Source of the DNA: Pseudoneobacillus rhizosphaerae
Lineage (GTDB): Bacteria > Bacillota > Bacilli > Bacillales > Cytobacillaceae
Assembly (NCBI RefSeq): GCF_917563885.1
Contig: NZ_CAKJTG010000006.1
Span: 124,001 to 188,000 of the forward strand
Direction: 5' to 3'
DNA length: 64,000 bases
In this document: one piece after another, positions 36,299 through 44,454 of the stretch
Layout: every line of letters begins with the position of its first letter
How positions within the stretch are numbered: position 1 is the first letter of the stretch
Position numbers and translations under genes: made by a program
The notes under the pieces: model-generated
Database searches by the model: none
Told to the model about the DNA's origin: nothing
What the model saw: the letters and a program-made list of their open reading frames with translations, nothing else

Positions 36299-37196
36299 TA
36301 AGAATTTATTTGAACTCATTAAAGATACGTATCCTCTTAATCCAAGTGCAAGCTTTGTTTCGGCGACAGAAAATAAACTAAGACAATCTGCTAGAAAGTT
36401 AAATAGGAAAAGGAAGATTAAACAATTTTCATTTACTACAAGCGGATTAGCACTATTCGTTTTAGCTGTGTCATGGTTCTTCTTTTTTAGTGGAAAAGAG
36501 GTAATAACCAATCACCTTAGCTCCTTTGGAGAAGGAAGGCAATCATCCACAGTAAATGAACAGGAACCATCTGTTTTGATATATCAAACTCATAATCAGG
36601 AATCATTTTTCTCAGAGACTGATACTAAAGAGCCTGGTAAAGCGTGGCACGAAACGAAAAATATTACTTTGGTTGGAAATAGAATGAGCCAAGCATTAAA
36701 AGAAAGAAATATAAATGCTATTCATGATAAGAGTGATGTAATGGAGAATATGAAGCAGAGGGGCTTAACCATTGCTCATTCATATGAAGTGTCTAGGGAA
36801 GTTGTCAAAAAGGCACTTGAAAATAATTCAAGCATTAAATTGGCATTAGATATACACAGAGATTCAGGTAGAAGAAAATATACAACTATAAATCTAAAGG
36901 GTACCGAATATGCAAGGATTGGATTCGTAGTTTCAGATTCTAGTGGTAATTACGAAGAAAATAAAAAGTTGGCAGAACATCTACAGAGTAAAATTGAAAA
37001 AAAATACCCAGGTTTATCAAGAGGAGTTATTGTTAAATCAAGCTCAAATGACAATGAACAAAGCACCTACAATCAAGATCTATTAAAAAGTTCATTGATA
37101 CTAGAAGTAGGTGGGGTTGAAAATACATTAGAAGAAGAATATAGAACAGTGGATGTTTTTGCTAATGTAGTTGCAGATTATCTAAATTCGAAATAA
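36288..37196 (+). CDS. Membrane protein with SpoIIP-like amidase domain, probable anti-sigma
   Basis: From ATG 36288 (GAGGAGG 9 nt upstream) the protein has a cytosolic N-terminus of about 48 residues, a membrane segment (51-67) and an extracytoplasmic SpoIIP-like domain from about 94. The metal-site signature reads 'VLIYQTHNQESFF' where SpoIIP proteins usually have His-Thr-His; the second His and the Glu are kept. 'LALDIHRDSGRR' and a late 'LEVGG' are also present. Overlap with an ECF sigma gene and this topology suggest an anti-sigma whose sensor is a cell-wall amidase-like domain. That role is inferred. Confidence 0.75.
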   Translation: MLTNKNLFELIKDTYPLNPSASFVSATENKLRQSARKLNRKRKIKQFSFTTSGLALFVLAVSWFFFFSGKEVITNHLSSFGEGRQSSTVNEQEPSVLIYQTHNQESFFSETDTKEPGKAWHETKNITLVGNRMSQALKERNINAIHDKSDVMENMKQRGLTIAHSYEVSREVVKKALENNSSIKLALDIHRDSGRRKYTTINLKGTEYARIGFVVSDSSGNYEENKKLAEHLQSKIEKKYPGLSRGVIVKSSSNDNEQSTYNQDLLKSSLILEVGGVENTLEEEYRTVDVFANVVADYLNSK

Positions 37197-37242
37197 ATTC
37201 ATTAAATTAGAAAGTTATGGATTTAAATAATGTATGAATTCT

Positions 37243-37384
37243 GTATGGAAGTAACGGTAAGCGTTTTTTCCATTACTATCAATCTTAAGAAGTCCAAAAT
37301 ATGCAGGATCTTAATCAAATCCTTAGCGTATCTTGGATCTTTTTGTTTGTTAAGGAATTAAAGGGACAGGTTACTTACTTAAAA
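37243..37384 (+). repeat. Array repeat copy 13 with right box
   Basis: 'TATGGAAGTAACGGTAAGCG', TTCCATTA, hairpin GTCCAAAATATGC/GCGTATCTTGGAT, T-run, and right box 'GGGACAGGTTACTTACTT' (37363-37380). Confidence 0.85.
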
Positions 37385-37438
37385 CCAAAAATTCAGTATA
37401 ATTAGTTTGTAATTTCATAAAGGGAGCGCAACTGTAAA

Positions 37439-38206
37439 ATGAAAAAATTATTATCTAAAATGATTATAATCTCAGGCACTTTATTATTGGTATCTTGCGG
37501 AACTTTAAAACAACAATCGGTGAATATTTCTGCTAAAGAAAAAAGTGTTGAAGCAACTGCTCAATCAACAGATAGTGGCACCTATACTATTTTAAACAGT
37601 GCATATACAAATTCAGATCGTAATAGTCATATTGTTATAAAATACCCAACTTTACAAGGGAAAGGGTTTGAACAATCGAATAAGCTGATTGAAAACCATA
37701 TTCGAAAATATATATCTGAAATGTATGGATCAGATTATTCCGATTTAGATTTAACTTTGGACTATAATATATCTTTTCAGAACCAATCAATTATCAGCAT
37801 AGTGTTTAAGGGGCTTGGAAATGTAAAAACGGCAGCTCACCCAAACCATAATTTTTTTACACTAAATATCGATGTGAAAAATGGAAATCAAATCAAACTC
37901 TTTGATATATACACAATAAGTGATAACTTTAAAAAAATTTATTTTGAGGCTGCAAAAAAGCAAAATCCAGATATGGTGAGCATAGTGGAAGATCTCAGAA
38001 CAGTTGATTTGCACTCCACAGAAAGAAAATTTAAGCTTGCAGATTCATTTGACGCAGTTCAAAGTTACCTCAAACCAGATGGCTTAGGTCTTAGTATGCC
38101 TGTTGCATTTGCTTTGGGTAACCATTTTGAAACAGTAATACCATACAACAAAATTACACCGTATCTCAAATCGAAAAAATCAATCGATATGCCTCCTGGC
38201 AATTAG
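37439..38206 (+). CDS. Lipoprotein with DUF4163/DUF3298-like domains
   Basis: 255 residues. The signal peptide ends with the lipobox 'LLVSCG'. The mature part starts with 'YTNSDRNSHIVIKYPTL' and continues through a conserved 'NGNQIKLFDIY' to a C-terminal domain, the pattern of DUF4163 plus DUF3298 as in RsiV-like and PdaC-like proteins. The role is probably extracytoplasmic binding; no catalytic motif was seen. Confidence 0.75.
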   Translation: MKKLLSKMIIISGTLLLVSCGTLKQQSVNISAKEKSVEATAQSTDSGTYTILNSAYTNSDRNSHIVIKYPTLQGKGFEQSNKLIENHIRKYISEMYGSDYSDLDLTLDYNISFQNQSIISIVFKGLGNVKTAAHPNHNFFTLNIDVKNGNQIKLFDIYTISDNFKKIYFEAAKKQNPDMVSIVEDLRTVDLHSTERKFKLADSFDAVQSYLKPDGLGLSMPVAFALGNHFETVIPYNKITPYLKSKKSIDMPPGN

Positions 38207-38214
38207 ATAAAGTT

Positions 38215-38274
38215 ATAAAACTAACGAAGGCTAATCTCCCTTAGGGATCAGTATTATTATATGAATTAAGCCAC
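38215..38274 (+). repeat. Array repeat copy 14, partial
   Basis: The left box 'AAACTAACGAAGGC' and 'GAATTAAGCC' remain. The hairpin is lost where the reverse-strand pseudogene begins. Confidence 0.55.
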
Positions 38275-38308
38275 TTTTAAAATTAAAGGCAAGGTATGAG
38301 CCAATAGG

Positions 38309-38732
38309 TCAACCAGAAAAAGTTCCTGGTCCATCTTTAATTGGTAAAGGTCTAAATGTTAGTACCGGCTCTCCCCAAACCCAGCCTGTCTTACCTTAAT
38401 ACTGGATTTGATAGAATCCATTTTGTGATGCGATTATCTTGAAGCGATTTGGATATCCAATTAACAAAGTAACTTGTGATGTTAATGAAGGTGACATGTA
38501 CATTTTTGCTACATTTGAATCTATCATTCCATCCTTATCGATATCCTTGTTAGCTGGAGTATTTTCGTGTTTTTAATAGTTTCAGTCGATAAATGATAGC
38601 GAAAAGCAATATTTGGTTTGAAAAATAGAACGTTTAACCCTGTCCATTGAGGATCTCCGCGAAGTTCACAACTTTTTCCGCATATGTCACAATATCCTCA
38701 TAGAAACCAGCTTCTGCGAAAAAGAGGCGCAT
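38309..38732 (-). pseudogene. SH3-domain protein, decayed
   Basis: On the reverse strand three frame segments join into one protein: 'EAGFYEDIVTYAEKV', then 'CELRGDPQWTGLNVLFFKP', then 'ENTPANKDIDKDGMIDSN'. A C-terminal bacterial SH3 motif reads 'NGFYQIQY', a TAA, then 'GKTGWVWGEPVL'. At least two frameshifts (in A-runs near 38675 and 38572) and one stop are needed to read it, so it is a pseudogene. Confidence 0.7.
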
Positions 38733-38797
38733 GCTCTTTTATTAATTTTATTTAATGCAGCAACTTAGTAGTTATAAGTATTTATAGTTTTAATGAA

Positions 38798-38927
38798 TTA
38801 TTTATTGAAATCGTTGAAAAGGTTGCTTGTTACCCCATCCACACCTTGTATTAATACATAACGTCTTGTTGAAAGTGGATCCTCTAGACTTTTACGACTT
38901 GCAATTGGGGCAAATACCCAATCATAT
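38798..38927 (-). pseudogene. C-terminal gene remnant
   Basis: A reverse-strand open stretch encodes 'YDWVFAPIASRKSLEDPL' through 'YVLIQGVDGVTSNLFND' to a stop. It reads like a real protein end but has no start. Family unknown. Confidence 0.4.
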
Positions 38928-38977
38928 TAGGCTTTCATGCATATCCTTTATTGAATATTAATAGAGGAGGAATTGCT

Positions 38978-39220
38978 TTGACCAATTATCAACGCGTTTT
39001 CCCTGGATATGTCTTTGGAAGACCTCAGTCCGGATTCGGGGGATTAGGATTAGGTTTCTTAGGAGGTCTTGCTACGGGTGCGTTATTGGCTCCAGGACCT
39101 GGATTTGGATATTATTACCCACCTTATCCTTATTATCAGCCTTATCTATACCCATACACCACATACACTTACACATACTCACAATACCCTAATTATGATA
39201 TTCCATACTCTCCTTACTAA
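38978..39220 (+). CDS. Gly/Tyr/Pro-rich small protein, coat-like
   Basis: 80 residues from TTG 38978 with AGGAGG upstream. A Gly-rich central stretch ('GGLGLGFLGGLATGALLAPG') precedes a Tyr/Pro-rich tail. The composition is like spore coat or surface-layer-associated proteins of Bacillus; this is based on composition only. A terminator follows. Confidence 0.6.
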   Translation: MTNYQRVFPGYVFGRPQSGFGGLGLGFLGGLATGALLAPGPGFGYYYPPYPYYQPYLYPYTTYTYTYSQYPNYDIPYSPY

Positions 39221-39238
39221 TTGGAAAAAATAACAGCA

Positions 39239-39275
39239 AAAAGGAGCGTCATATCTTTTGATACTCCTTTTGAAA
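39239..39275 (+). terminator. Terminator after the Tyr-rich protein
   Basis: AAAAGGAG (39239-39246) pairs with CTCCTTTT (39264-39271); the T-run is short. Confidence 0.6.
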
Positions 39276-39402
39276 TTAATCATTGTGAAACAATCTATGA
39301 AACAAGAAAATTCGGGTAGTGACAGTGAATTGCGCCCTCTATAGTAGACACGTCTATATTCGGGACTTTTTGGCCATAAAAGTAAAAAGGAGCGGATAAA
39401 TG

Positions 39403-39696
39403 ATGTCTACTAAAAGATCATATAAAAAGTACTCACTCGAACTTAAGCTAAGCGCTGTTAAAAGAGTGTTGGCTGGAGAAAGTGTCGTAATCGTTGCAAA
39501 TCAACTAGAAGTGGTAGATCCAGATTATATTTATGTTTGGGTTGAAAAATATAATACTTATGGTGAAGCAGGCTTAAATAGAAAAATTAGAACCTACCGC
39601 GGAATCGATAAAGATCAACAAATTAAAGAGTTGAAAATGGAGAATGAATTGCTAAAAAAGTACTTACAACTCCAAAGAAGGGAGGCAAAAGGGTAA
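39403..39696 (+). CDS. IS3-family transposase OrfA
   Basis: About 97 residues with an N-terminal HTH ('YKKYSLELKLSAVKRVL') and a C-terminal leucine-rich helix ('QIKELKMENELLKKYL'). It ends GCA AAA GGG TAA; A-AAA-G at 39687-39691 is a plausible -1 slip site into orfB, giving the OrfAB transposase. Confidence 0.9.
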   Translation: MSTKRSYKKYSLELKLSAVKRVLAGESVVIVANQLEVVDPDYIYVWVEKYNTYGEAGLNRKIRTYRGIDKDQQIKELKMENELLKKYLQLQRREAKG

Positions 39697-40562
39697 AATT
39701 CGAAGCTATATATTCTCTAAGATCAAAATATCCCATCTCAAAAATGTGTGAAAAGTTGGGAGTTACCAGGGCTGGTTATTATAAATATTTGAAAACTAAG
39801 GGAAAAAAGAAAAAGGAATCCTCCTTAGATAGGCAGCGAAAAGAATATATTACTATAATTTATCACGAGCATAATAAAAACTTTGGATATAGAAAAATAC
39901 ACGCTGTACTACGAGATAAGAATAATATCGATGTAAGCGAGAAAATAGTAAGAAGATTAATGCGAGAATTAGGCCTTAAAAGCCAAGCGCGTAAAGAAAA
40001 AAAGCAATCTATTAGTGGGAAAACAATCCCTTCCGCTGGTCATATTTATGCGAACCTCTTAAAAAGAGACTTCTCAACTACCAAATTGAGTGAAAAATGG
40101 GTAACTGACGTAACCGAATTTCCAATAGATAGCAAGAAATTATATTTATCTGCAGTAATGGATCTTCACGATAATTATATAGTAGGATACCAATTATCTC
40201 ATATAAATGACATTCAGCTGGTAGAAGATTCCCTTTTATACGCATTGGAAATTAGAGCAATTGATGAAAAACTAATCATCCACTCTGACCGTGGAATGCA
40301 ATATCGTTCTAATAGATGGAAAGAATTAATGGAAACTTATACGATAAATCCTAGTATGTCTAGAAAGGCTAACTGTATCGATAATGCTTGTATTGAAAGC
40401 TTCTTCTCATTCGTAAAAGCAGAACGAAAAGAACTAAAAGTTGTAAAAAGTATAGAAGAAGCAAAACAGATCGTTCATGATTATATCCGCTATTATAATC
40501 ATAGACGAATCCAAGGGGTTTTAAATTATAGGACACCTGCCTACTATGCTAAAGCGAGTTAA
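39693..40562 (+). CDS. IS3-family transposase OrfB (DDE integrase)
   Basis: The frame is open from the slip site, and the first ATG is 39744. The DDE catalytic residues are in 'VTDVTEFPID', 'IIHSDRGMQY' and 'NACIESFFSFVKAE'. An HTH_21 segment ('HNKNFGYRKIHAVLRD') precedes the rve core. The sequence appears intact. It would be made mainly as an OrfAB fusion by -1 frameshifting. Confidence 0.9.
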   Translation, partial: VKFEAIYSLRSKYPISKMCEKLGVTRAGYYKYLKTKGKKKKESSLDRQRKEYITIIYHEHNKNFGYRKIHAVLRDKNNIDVSEKIVRRLMRELGLKSQARKEKKQSISGKTIPSAGHIYANLLKRDFSTTKLSEKWVTDVTEFPIDSKKLYLSAVMDLHDNYIVGYQLSHINDIQLVEDSLLYALEIRAIDEKLIIHSDRGMQYRSNRWKELMETYTINPSMSRKANCIDNACIESFFSFVKAERKELKVVKSIEEAKQIVHDYIRYYNHRRIQGVLNYRTPAYYAKAS

Positions 40563-40610
40563 GAAACGGGCAAATGCCAGATTTACTCCTTAACATCTTA
40601 CAGACCAAAC

Positions 40611-40667
40611 CTCAGAATTCTGGTAGTCTGTCAAGTGCTTTCCTTGACAGGCTACCAGGGTTCTGAG
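40611..40667 (+). other. Long hairpin in the right end of the IS
   Basis: Arms of 25 nt (40611-40635 and 40643-40667) pair with only G-U mismatches around a 7-nt loop. There is no T-tract. It lies between the orfB stop and the right terminal repeat. Confidence 0.8.
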
Positions 40668-40816
40668 ACACTGCGGAAAGATGAGAAGAGAAAGGGAACA
40701 AGACCTTGCCGGCACTGAATCCATGATTCATTCCGAATTTATATTTGTCTACTTTTAGGATCGCAATGCACAGGCACTTCAAACATTATATAATTATTTA
40801 ACAAGTGAATTTGACT

Positions 40817-40830
40817 AGGTAAAGGCGCCT
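40817..40830 (+). promoter_or_regulatory. Orphan ANTAR-type hairpin
   Basis: AGGT-AAAGGC-GCCT has the same hexaloop (A1, G4) and context as the eutA leader hairpin. No complementary terminator arm is present downstream, and no eut gene follows. The IS ends 47 bp upstream, so it may be a leader cut off by rearrangement. Confidence 0.55.
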
Positions 40831-40920
40831 TGATAGTTTAGTATATATCCCTGCTTTGTTTTCAATTTCGTACTGCCATATATTCCTTTTTATAAACCAA
40901 TTTTCGGATTAGGATATGAC

Positions 40921-41060
40921 CTTATGGAAGTAACGGAGTGCTTTACTTCAATAAGGAGTAGAGCCTTTTTACTACCATGTAAGAACGTCATTTTCTTACA
41001 TTTTTTGTGGTGAAGTTCTGCTTCATGGAAGGCTAACGGGGCAGGATAGTGGAACAAAAT
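40921..41060 (+). repeat. Array repeat copy 15, then a fused copy
   Basis: 'TTATGGAAGTAACGGAGTGC' is followed by hairpin ATGTAAGAA/TTCTTACAT and a T-run (to 41011). A second box 'GGCTAACGGGGCAGGATAG' plus TGGAAC occurs at 41031-41056. Confidence 0.75.
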
Positions 41061-41107
41061 GATTTTTTTGAGGGTGAAGGATAATAATATTGAAGGGAGA
41101 AATTAAA

Positions 41108-41521
41108 TTGGAATATGTTTTAGATCACGTTGGAATTGCTGTTAGAAGTATTGATGATGCTCTTCCCTTTTATCTTAATGTATTAAACGGATCATTAGAG
41201 GACCGTTATACAAGTGATACACCTGGTGTTGAAGTACACGTTGCTGTTGTCAGAACCAATGATAAAGTAATTGAATTACTGGAACCAACCAACAAGAACT
41301 CTCCAATGGCTCGGTTTATAAAGCAAAGAGGAAAAGGGGTGTATCATATTGCATATCGAGTTGACGATTTGGACAAAGCAATACTCGAGGCTAGTAAAAA
41401 AGGAGTTCGTTTTCTAGAAGACACACTACGTACTAACACGCGTGGAAGAAGGCTCATTTATGTTAATCCCGCATCAACTGATGGAACTTTAATCGAACTT
41501 TGTAGCTATTTGAATAACTAA
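41108..41521 (+). CDS. VOC-family protein, methylmalonyl-CoA epimerase-like
   Basis: About 137 residues from TTG 41108 (GGGAG 8 nt upstream). Two VOC half-modules are visible: 'LDHVGIAVRSIDDALPFY' and 'VYHIAYRVDDLDKAI'. Metal ligand candidates are the His of 'DHVGIAV', the His of 'VYHIAY' and the Glu of 'GTLIELCS'. It resembles methylmalonyl-CoA epimerase; another glyoxalase-type function is possible. Confidence 0.7.
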   Translation: MEYVLDHVGIAVRSIDDALPFYLNVLNGSLEDRYTSDTPGVEVHVAVVRTNDKVIELLEPTNKNSPMARFIKQRGKGVYHIAYRVDDLDKAILEASKKGVRFLEDTLRTNTRGRRLIYVNPASTDGTLIELCSYLNN

Positions 41522-41613
41522 AGAAAAATAAACTTGAATTTTCTTAATTAGTAGAAGCAATTCAAAGAAACAATATGGGGAATTAACGTGAACTTTAAAT
41601 AAACTATAACGTT

Positions 41614-41645
41614 GTTCAACTAACGATGCAGTTTAGTGGAACAAA
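41614..41645 (+). repeat. Repeat family, fused short form
   Basis: 'CAACTAACGATGCAGTTTAG' then TGGAACAAAC. The left and right boxes are joined without a hairpin, immediately upstream of the TPR gene. Confidence 0.6.
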
Positions 41646-41668
41646 CAGACAAAGCAAAGGAGATGAAA

Positions 41669-42157
41669 ATGGTGGTAATAGAATTAGAAAAGGCTGTTGA
41701 TTTACGGAAGAGTGGAAATCATAAAGAATCTAATGAATTACTTATAAACCTGGTGCAGGAGTTCCCTAATAATGCATCAATTAACTATCAATGTGCTTGG
41801 AGTTTTGATTTATTAGGAGAAGAATCGAAAGCAGTACCCTTTTATGAAAAAGCAATCAAATTAGGGTTGTCTTCAAAGGAATTGGAAGGAGCCTTATTAG
41901 GATTAGGGAGTACATATAGGACATTAGGAGAATATGAAAAGTCAAAAAGTATATTTCTAAAGGGGATAGAATCATTTCCAGACAACAGGGCTATTCAGAC
42001 ATTCTATTCGATGACCTTGTATAATTTGAATGAACATAGCAAAGCGATGGAGTTGTTACTAAATTGCTTAATAGATACAACAACCGATGATGAAATATCA
42101 AAATATAAAAAAGTAATTGATTTTTATTCGAATAAATTAGATGAGATTTGGAAGTAG
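41669..42157 (+). CDS. TPR-repeat protein
   Basis: About 162 residues of helical TPR repeats ('SINYQCAWSFDLLGEESKAV', 'GLGSTYRTLGEYEKSKSIF', 'FYSMTLYNLNEHSKAMELL'). ATG 41669 lies 6 nt after AAAGGAG. It is probably a cytosolic scaffold; its partner is unknown. Confidence 0.75.
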   Translation: MVVIELEKAVDLRKSGNHKESNELLINLVQEFPNNASINYQCAWSFDLLGEESKAVPFYEKAIKLGLSSKELEGALLGLGSTYRTLGEYEKSKSIFLKGIESFPDNRAIQTFYSMTLYNLNEHSKAMELLLNCLIDTTTDDEISKYKKVIDFYSNKLDEIWK

Positions 42158-42177
42158 TTTGTGAAAAGATGTACTTA

Positions 42178-42265
42178 AAGTAATGGATGCTAGAGTGAAA
42201 TAGAGGGATCACAAGGTGTTTCTTTTTTGTTTTGCAATTTAAGGGGCAATTTAACTTCCTTAAAA
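42178..42265 (+). repeat. Repeat family, short form with right box
   Basis: 'AGAGGGATCACAAGGTG' plus T-run acts as a weak terminator, followed by the right-box-like 'AAGGGGCAATTTAACTTCC'. It starts about 20 bp after the TPR stop. Confidence 0.5.
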
Positions 42266-42375
42266 ACTTCTCAAAAAGAAGTGGATTTATGGAATCAAAT
42301 AGAACTTTACCTTTATGTAGAATTAGGATTTTTGTTAATACAAGAACTAATAGCTAGTAAGAAAGGTGGGGGAAG

Positions 42376-42759
42376 GTGAGTAAAAGTAAAGGGAAGTGGT
42401 TTGTTTGCATAACTTTACTAGCTTGTATTGTTAGTATATTAACATTAATTTGGTTTTATAATCACAAGATTATTGAAGGCAATTATCATAAGCTAACAAT
42501 TACCAAAATGGGAAAAACAATAGATGTAATAGAAAATAAAGATGAGATTGATAGATTAATATCGCAAATAAATAATAGTCCAAGGACCTTTAATCCTAAT
42601 ACCAGTGGGTTTCGTTACGATTATATGCCTTATGGCATTTTAATCTTTGAAAATGATAAGGAGGAAGTTAAAATAGGTTACATTATTCCTAAAGGGAACG
42701 TTTTAACAAAACATTGGGAGATTGAAACAAATTTTGAGTTTGGGAAAGATTTGAACTGA
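42376..42759 (+). CDS. Membrane-anchored small protein, unknown
   Basis: 127 residues with an N-terminal membrane segment ('WFVCITLLACIVSILTLIWF') and an extracytoplasmic domain. GTG 42376 after AAGGTGGGGG. No family was recognised. Confidence 0.6.
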   Translation: MSKSKGKWFVCITLLACIVSILTLIWFYNHKIIEGNYHKLTITKMGKTIDVIENKDEIDRLISQINNSPRTFNPNTSGFRYDYMPYGILIFENDKEEVKIGYIIPKGNVLTKHWEIETNFEFGKDLN

Positions 42760-42814
42760 CACTTTTTTTGAATGAAAATAAATCCAATGAAAATGGCAAA
42801 AACTCATTCGATTT

Positions 42815-42940
42815 GTTAAGGAAGTAACGAAGGGCTAAACTACCATAAAAATCAATCCAATAATGCCGAGAATATACGGGATCTTATTCAGCTCTGATAT
42901 AATCTCGGTTTTTGTTTTATTAAGGGAAGTATAGTTTAAG
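42815..42940 (+). repeat. Array repeat copy 16 with right box
   Basis: 'TTAAGGAAGTAACGAAGGGC', ACCATAA, then hairpin GCCGAGA/TCTCGGT with the 'ATCTTATTCA' loop and T-run, followed by 'AAGGGAAGTATAGTTTAAG'. Confidence 0.8.
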
Positions 42941-43019
42941 ATTAAAAATACAAAAATTCTCTATATTTTCCAAGGCAGTTTTTATATAAAATTAAGAAAA
43001 CTGCCTATGAGGTGAAAAG

Positions 43020-43376
43020 ATGTTTATCTTGCATTGTATAACTAAAAGTAAGTGGGATAAAGACAAGGAAAACTCATTTTACGGAAGAGAATCTATTGAT
43101 GCTTGTGGCTTCATACATTGTTCTTCTATTGAAAATTTTTGGAGGGTTGCTCCTAATTTTAAAGAGGTTGAAGAATCTTTGTTACTATTATGTATTGATA
43201 CAAACAAAGTGAAATCCGTTATAAAGTGGGAAGACCACGATAATTGTGGAAGAGAATACCCACATATTTATGGTGAATTAAATCTCGATTCAGTTGTTGC
43301 TGTTTTACCGTTCTTAAAAAATAGAAATGGAGATTTTATTTCAAACAAAGAATTGGAGCAACTAAGTTCTTATTAA
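43020..43376 (+). CDS. DUF952-family protein
   Basis: 118 residues with the family pattern: 'ACGFIHCSSIENFWRVA', 'LLLLCIDTNKV', 'VIKWEDHDN' and 'YPHIYGELNLDSV'. Function is unknown; the fold is related to ADP-ribosyltransferase-like DUF952. ATG with GAGGTG upstream. Confidence 0.85.
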   Translation: MFILHCITKSKWDKDKENSFYGRESIDACGFIHCSSIENFWRVAPNFKEVEESLLLLCIDTNKVKSVIKWEDHDNCGREYPHIYGELNLDSVVAVLPFLKNRNGDFISNKELEQLSSY

Positions 43377-43379
43377 ACT

Positions 43380-43470
43380 AAACTGGTGCTAAAGTTAATT
43401 AGAGGGATCGCAGCGGCGGTTCCTTTTTTGTAAGGAAATAAAAGGCCAGGATAGTTTTATAACTCAATAA
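43380..43470 (+). repeat. Repeat family, short form with right box
   Basis: 'AGAGGGATCGCAGCGGCGG' and TTCC with T-run form a compact terminator, then the right box 'AAGGCCAGGATAGTTTTATA'. It starts directly after the DUF952 stop. Confidence 0.55.
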
Positions 43471-43621
43471 TAACAGTGTTGATTTCACTTTATAAACATG
43501 AGCAATTAAGTACACTAGCAGGAAGTTAATATACTTAAGTTGAATTAATATATTGCTCGCATAATTCACTAAGTTTTAATTGGAGGATCTGGAGAAGGGA
43601 TTGAATAATGGTGGTAATAAC

Positions 43622-44161
43622 ATGAAGGTTGAAATCATTACATCTATATTGATGTTTACTTTGATTAGTATCGTTCCTAGTATAATTACAAAGGTTCTCT
43701 TAAAAGACAAGGATACATTAAGCATAAATGAAGAGGAATTTGAAGGGGAGTTTAGAGTTTTATGGTGGTTATATCCAATGGCTTGTTTAGTTCTTATAGT
43801 AGGGATTTCCCTTCTATATGCTGGAATCAATAGTTCTAGATCCATTGGATATTATCTTAGGTGGGAAGAAGTTATTGTTATAGTGTTAGGGGCCAGCGTA
43901 ATATTATGCTCAATTTTTATGATCATTGGTTTAGTTAGAATGAGAATTAGCATAAATGAAAGAATGTTCATTTATAATAACGGTTTCAAAATTAAATATA
44001 AAATTCCAATAAAACAAATAAAATCCGTAATGGTAGAAAATGGAAATTTGGTTATTAATGATGGCGATGAATATCCAAAACTTGTATCAATTTATTTTAA
44101 AGATATAAAAACAGTAGTGAAAGTGTTAAATGAGAGGACTAATAGAAGTAAGGCTAAATAA
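43622..44161 (+). CDS. Membrane protein with C-terminal PH-like region
   Basis: About 179 residues with three membrane segments and a cytosolic C-terminus ('FIYNNGFKIKYKIPIKQIKS') that reads like a bacterial PH-type domain. ATG 43622 follows GGTGG by 7 nt. The same architecture, in smaller form, is seen at 56314-56742. Function unknown. Confidence 0.6.
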   Translation: MKVEIITSILMFTLISIVPSIITKVLLKDKDTLSINEEEFEGEFRVLWWLYPMACLVLIVGISLLYAGINSSRSIGYYLRWEEVIVIVLGASVILCSIFMIIGLVRMRISINERMFIYNNGFKIKYKIPIKQIKSVMVENGNLVINDGDEYPKLVSIYFKDIKTVVKVLNERTNRSKAK

Positions 44162-44261
44162 AAAATAAAGTTATTTTATATAAAAGGTTTCTTTTTTATT
44201 TTACTTGATATGTCTTTTGAAGAATGGCTTGAAAGGTTATGTGCTACTGATGCTTTATACT

Positions 44262-44359
44262 AAGCTACTAACGAAGGCGATTGTAGCTTAAATAGCTCAT
44301 TTAGAAAGCCGAGAATATTCACGAGTTTTTATTCATTAAAACTTGGTTATCCCGTTTAA
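44262..44359 (+). repeat. Array repeat copy 18
   Basis: 'GCTACTAACGAAGGCGATTG', then 'AAGCCGAGAATATTCACGAG', loop 'TTTTTATTCATT' and a partly complementary arm. It closely resembles copy 1, including the GTAGCTTAA spacer. Confidence 0.7.
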
Positions 44360-44380
44360 TATTATTTTCATACAAAATAA

Positions 44381-44416
44381 AAATCCGCAAACACAAACAG
44401 TTGCGGATTTTTTTCT
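44381..44416. terminator. Bidirectional terminator before phzF
   Basis: AAATCCGCAA pairs with TTGCGGATTT; A-rich and T-rich flanks allow use from both strands. It probably ends the reverse-strand PhzF gene. Confidence 0.85.
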
Positions 44417-44454
44417 ATATCTTTCAATTTAAGAAAATACCAGAAATATGTTCA

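Larger units (their letters stand above)
39326..40770 (+). mobile_element. IS3-family insertion sequence, complete
   Basis: About 1445 bp. Imperfect terminal repeats TGAATTGCG...AGTAGACA (left) and the reverse complement of ATTGCG...AGTAGACA (right) end in TG/CA. CAG occurs directly on both sides (39323-39325 and 40771-40773), a 3-bp target duplication typical of the family. It contains orfA, orfB and a 208-bp untranslated right end with a long hairpin. Confidence 0.88.
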
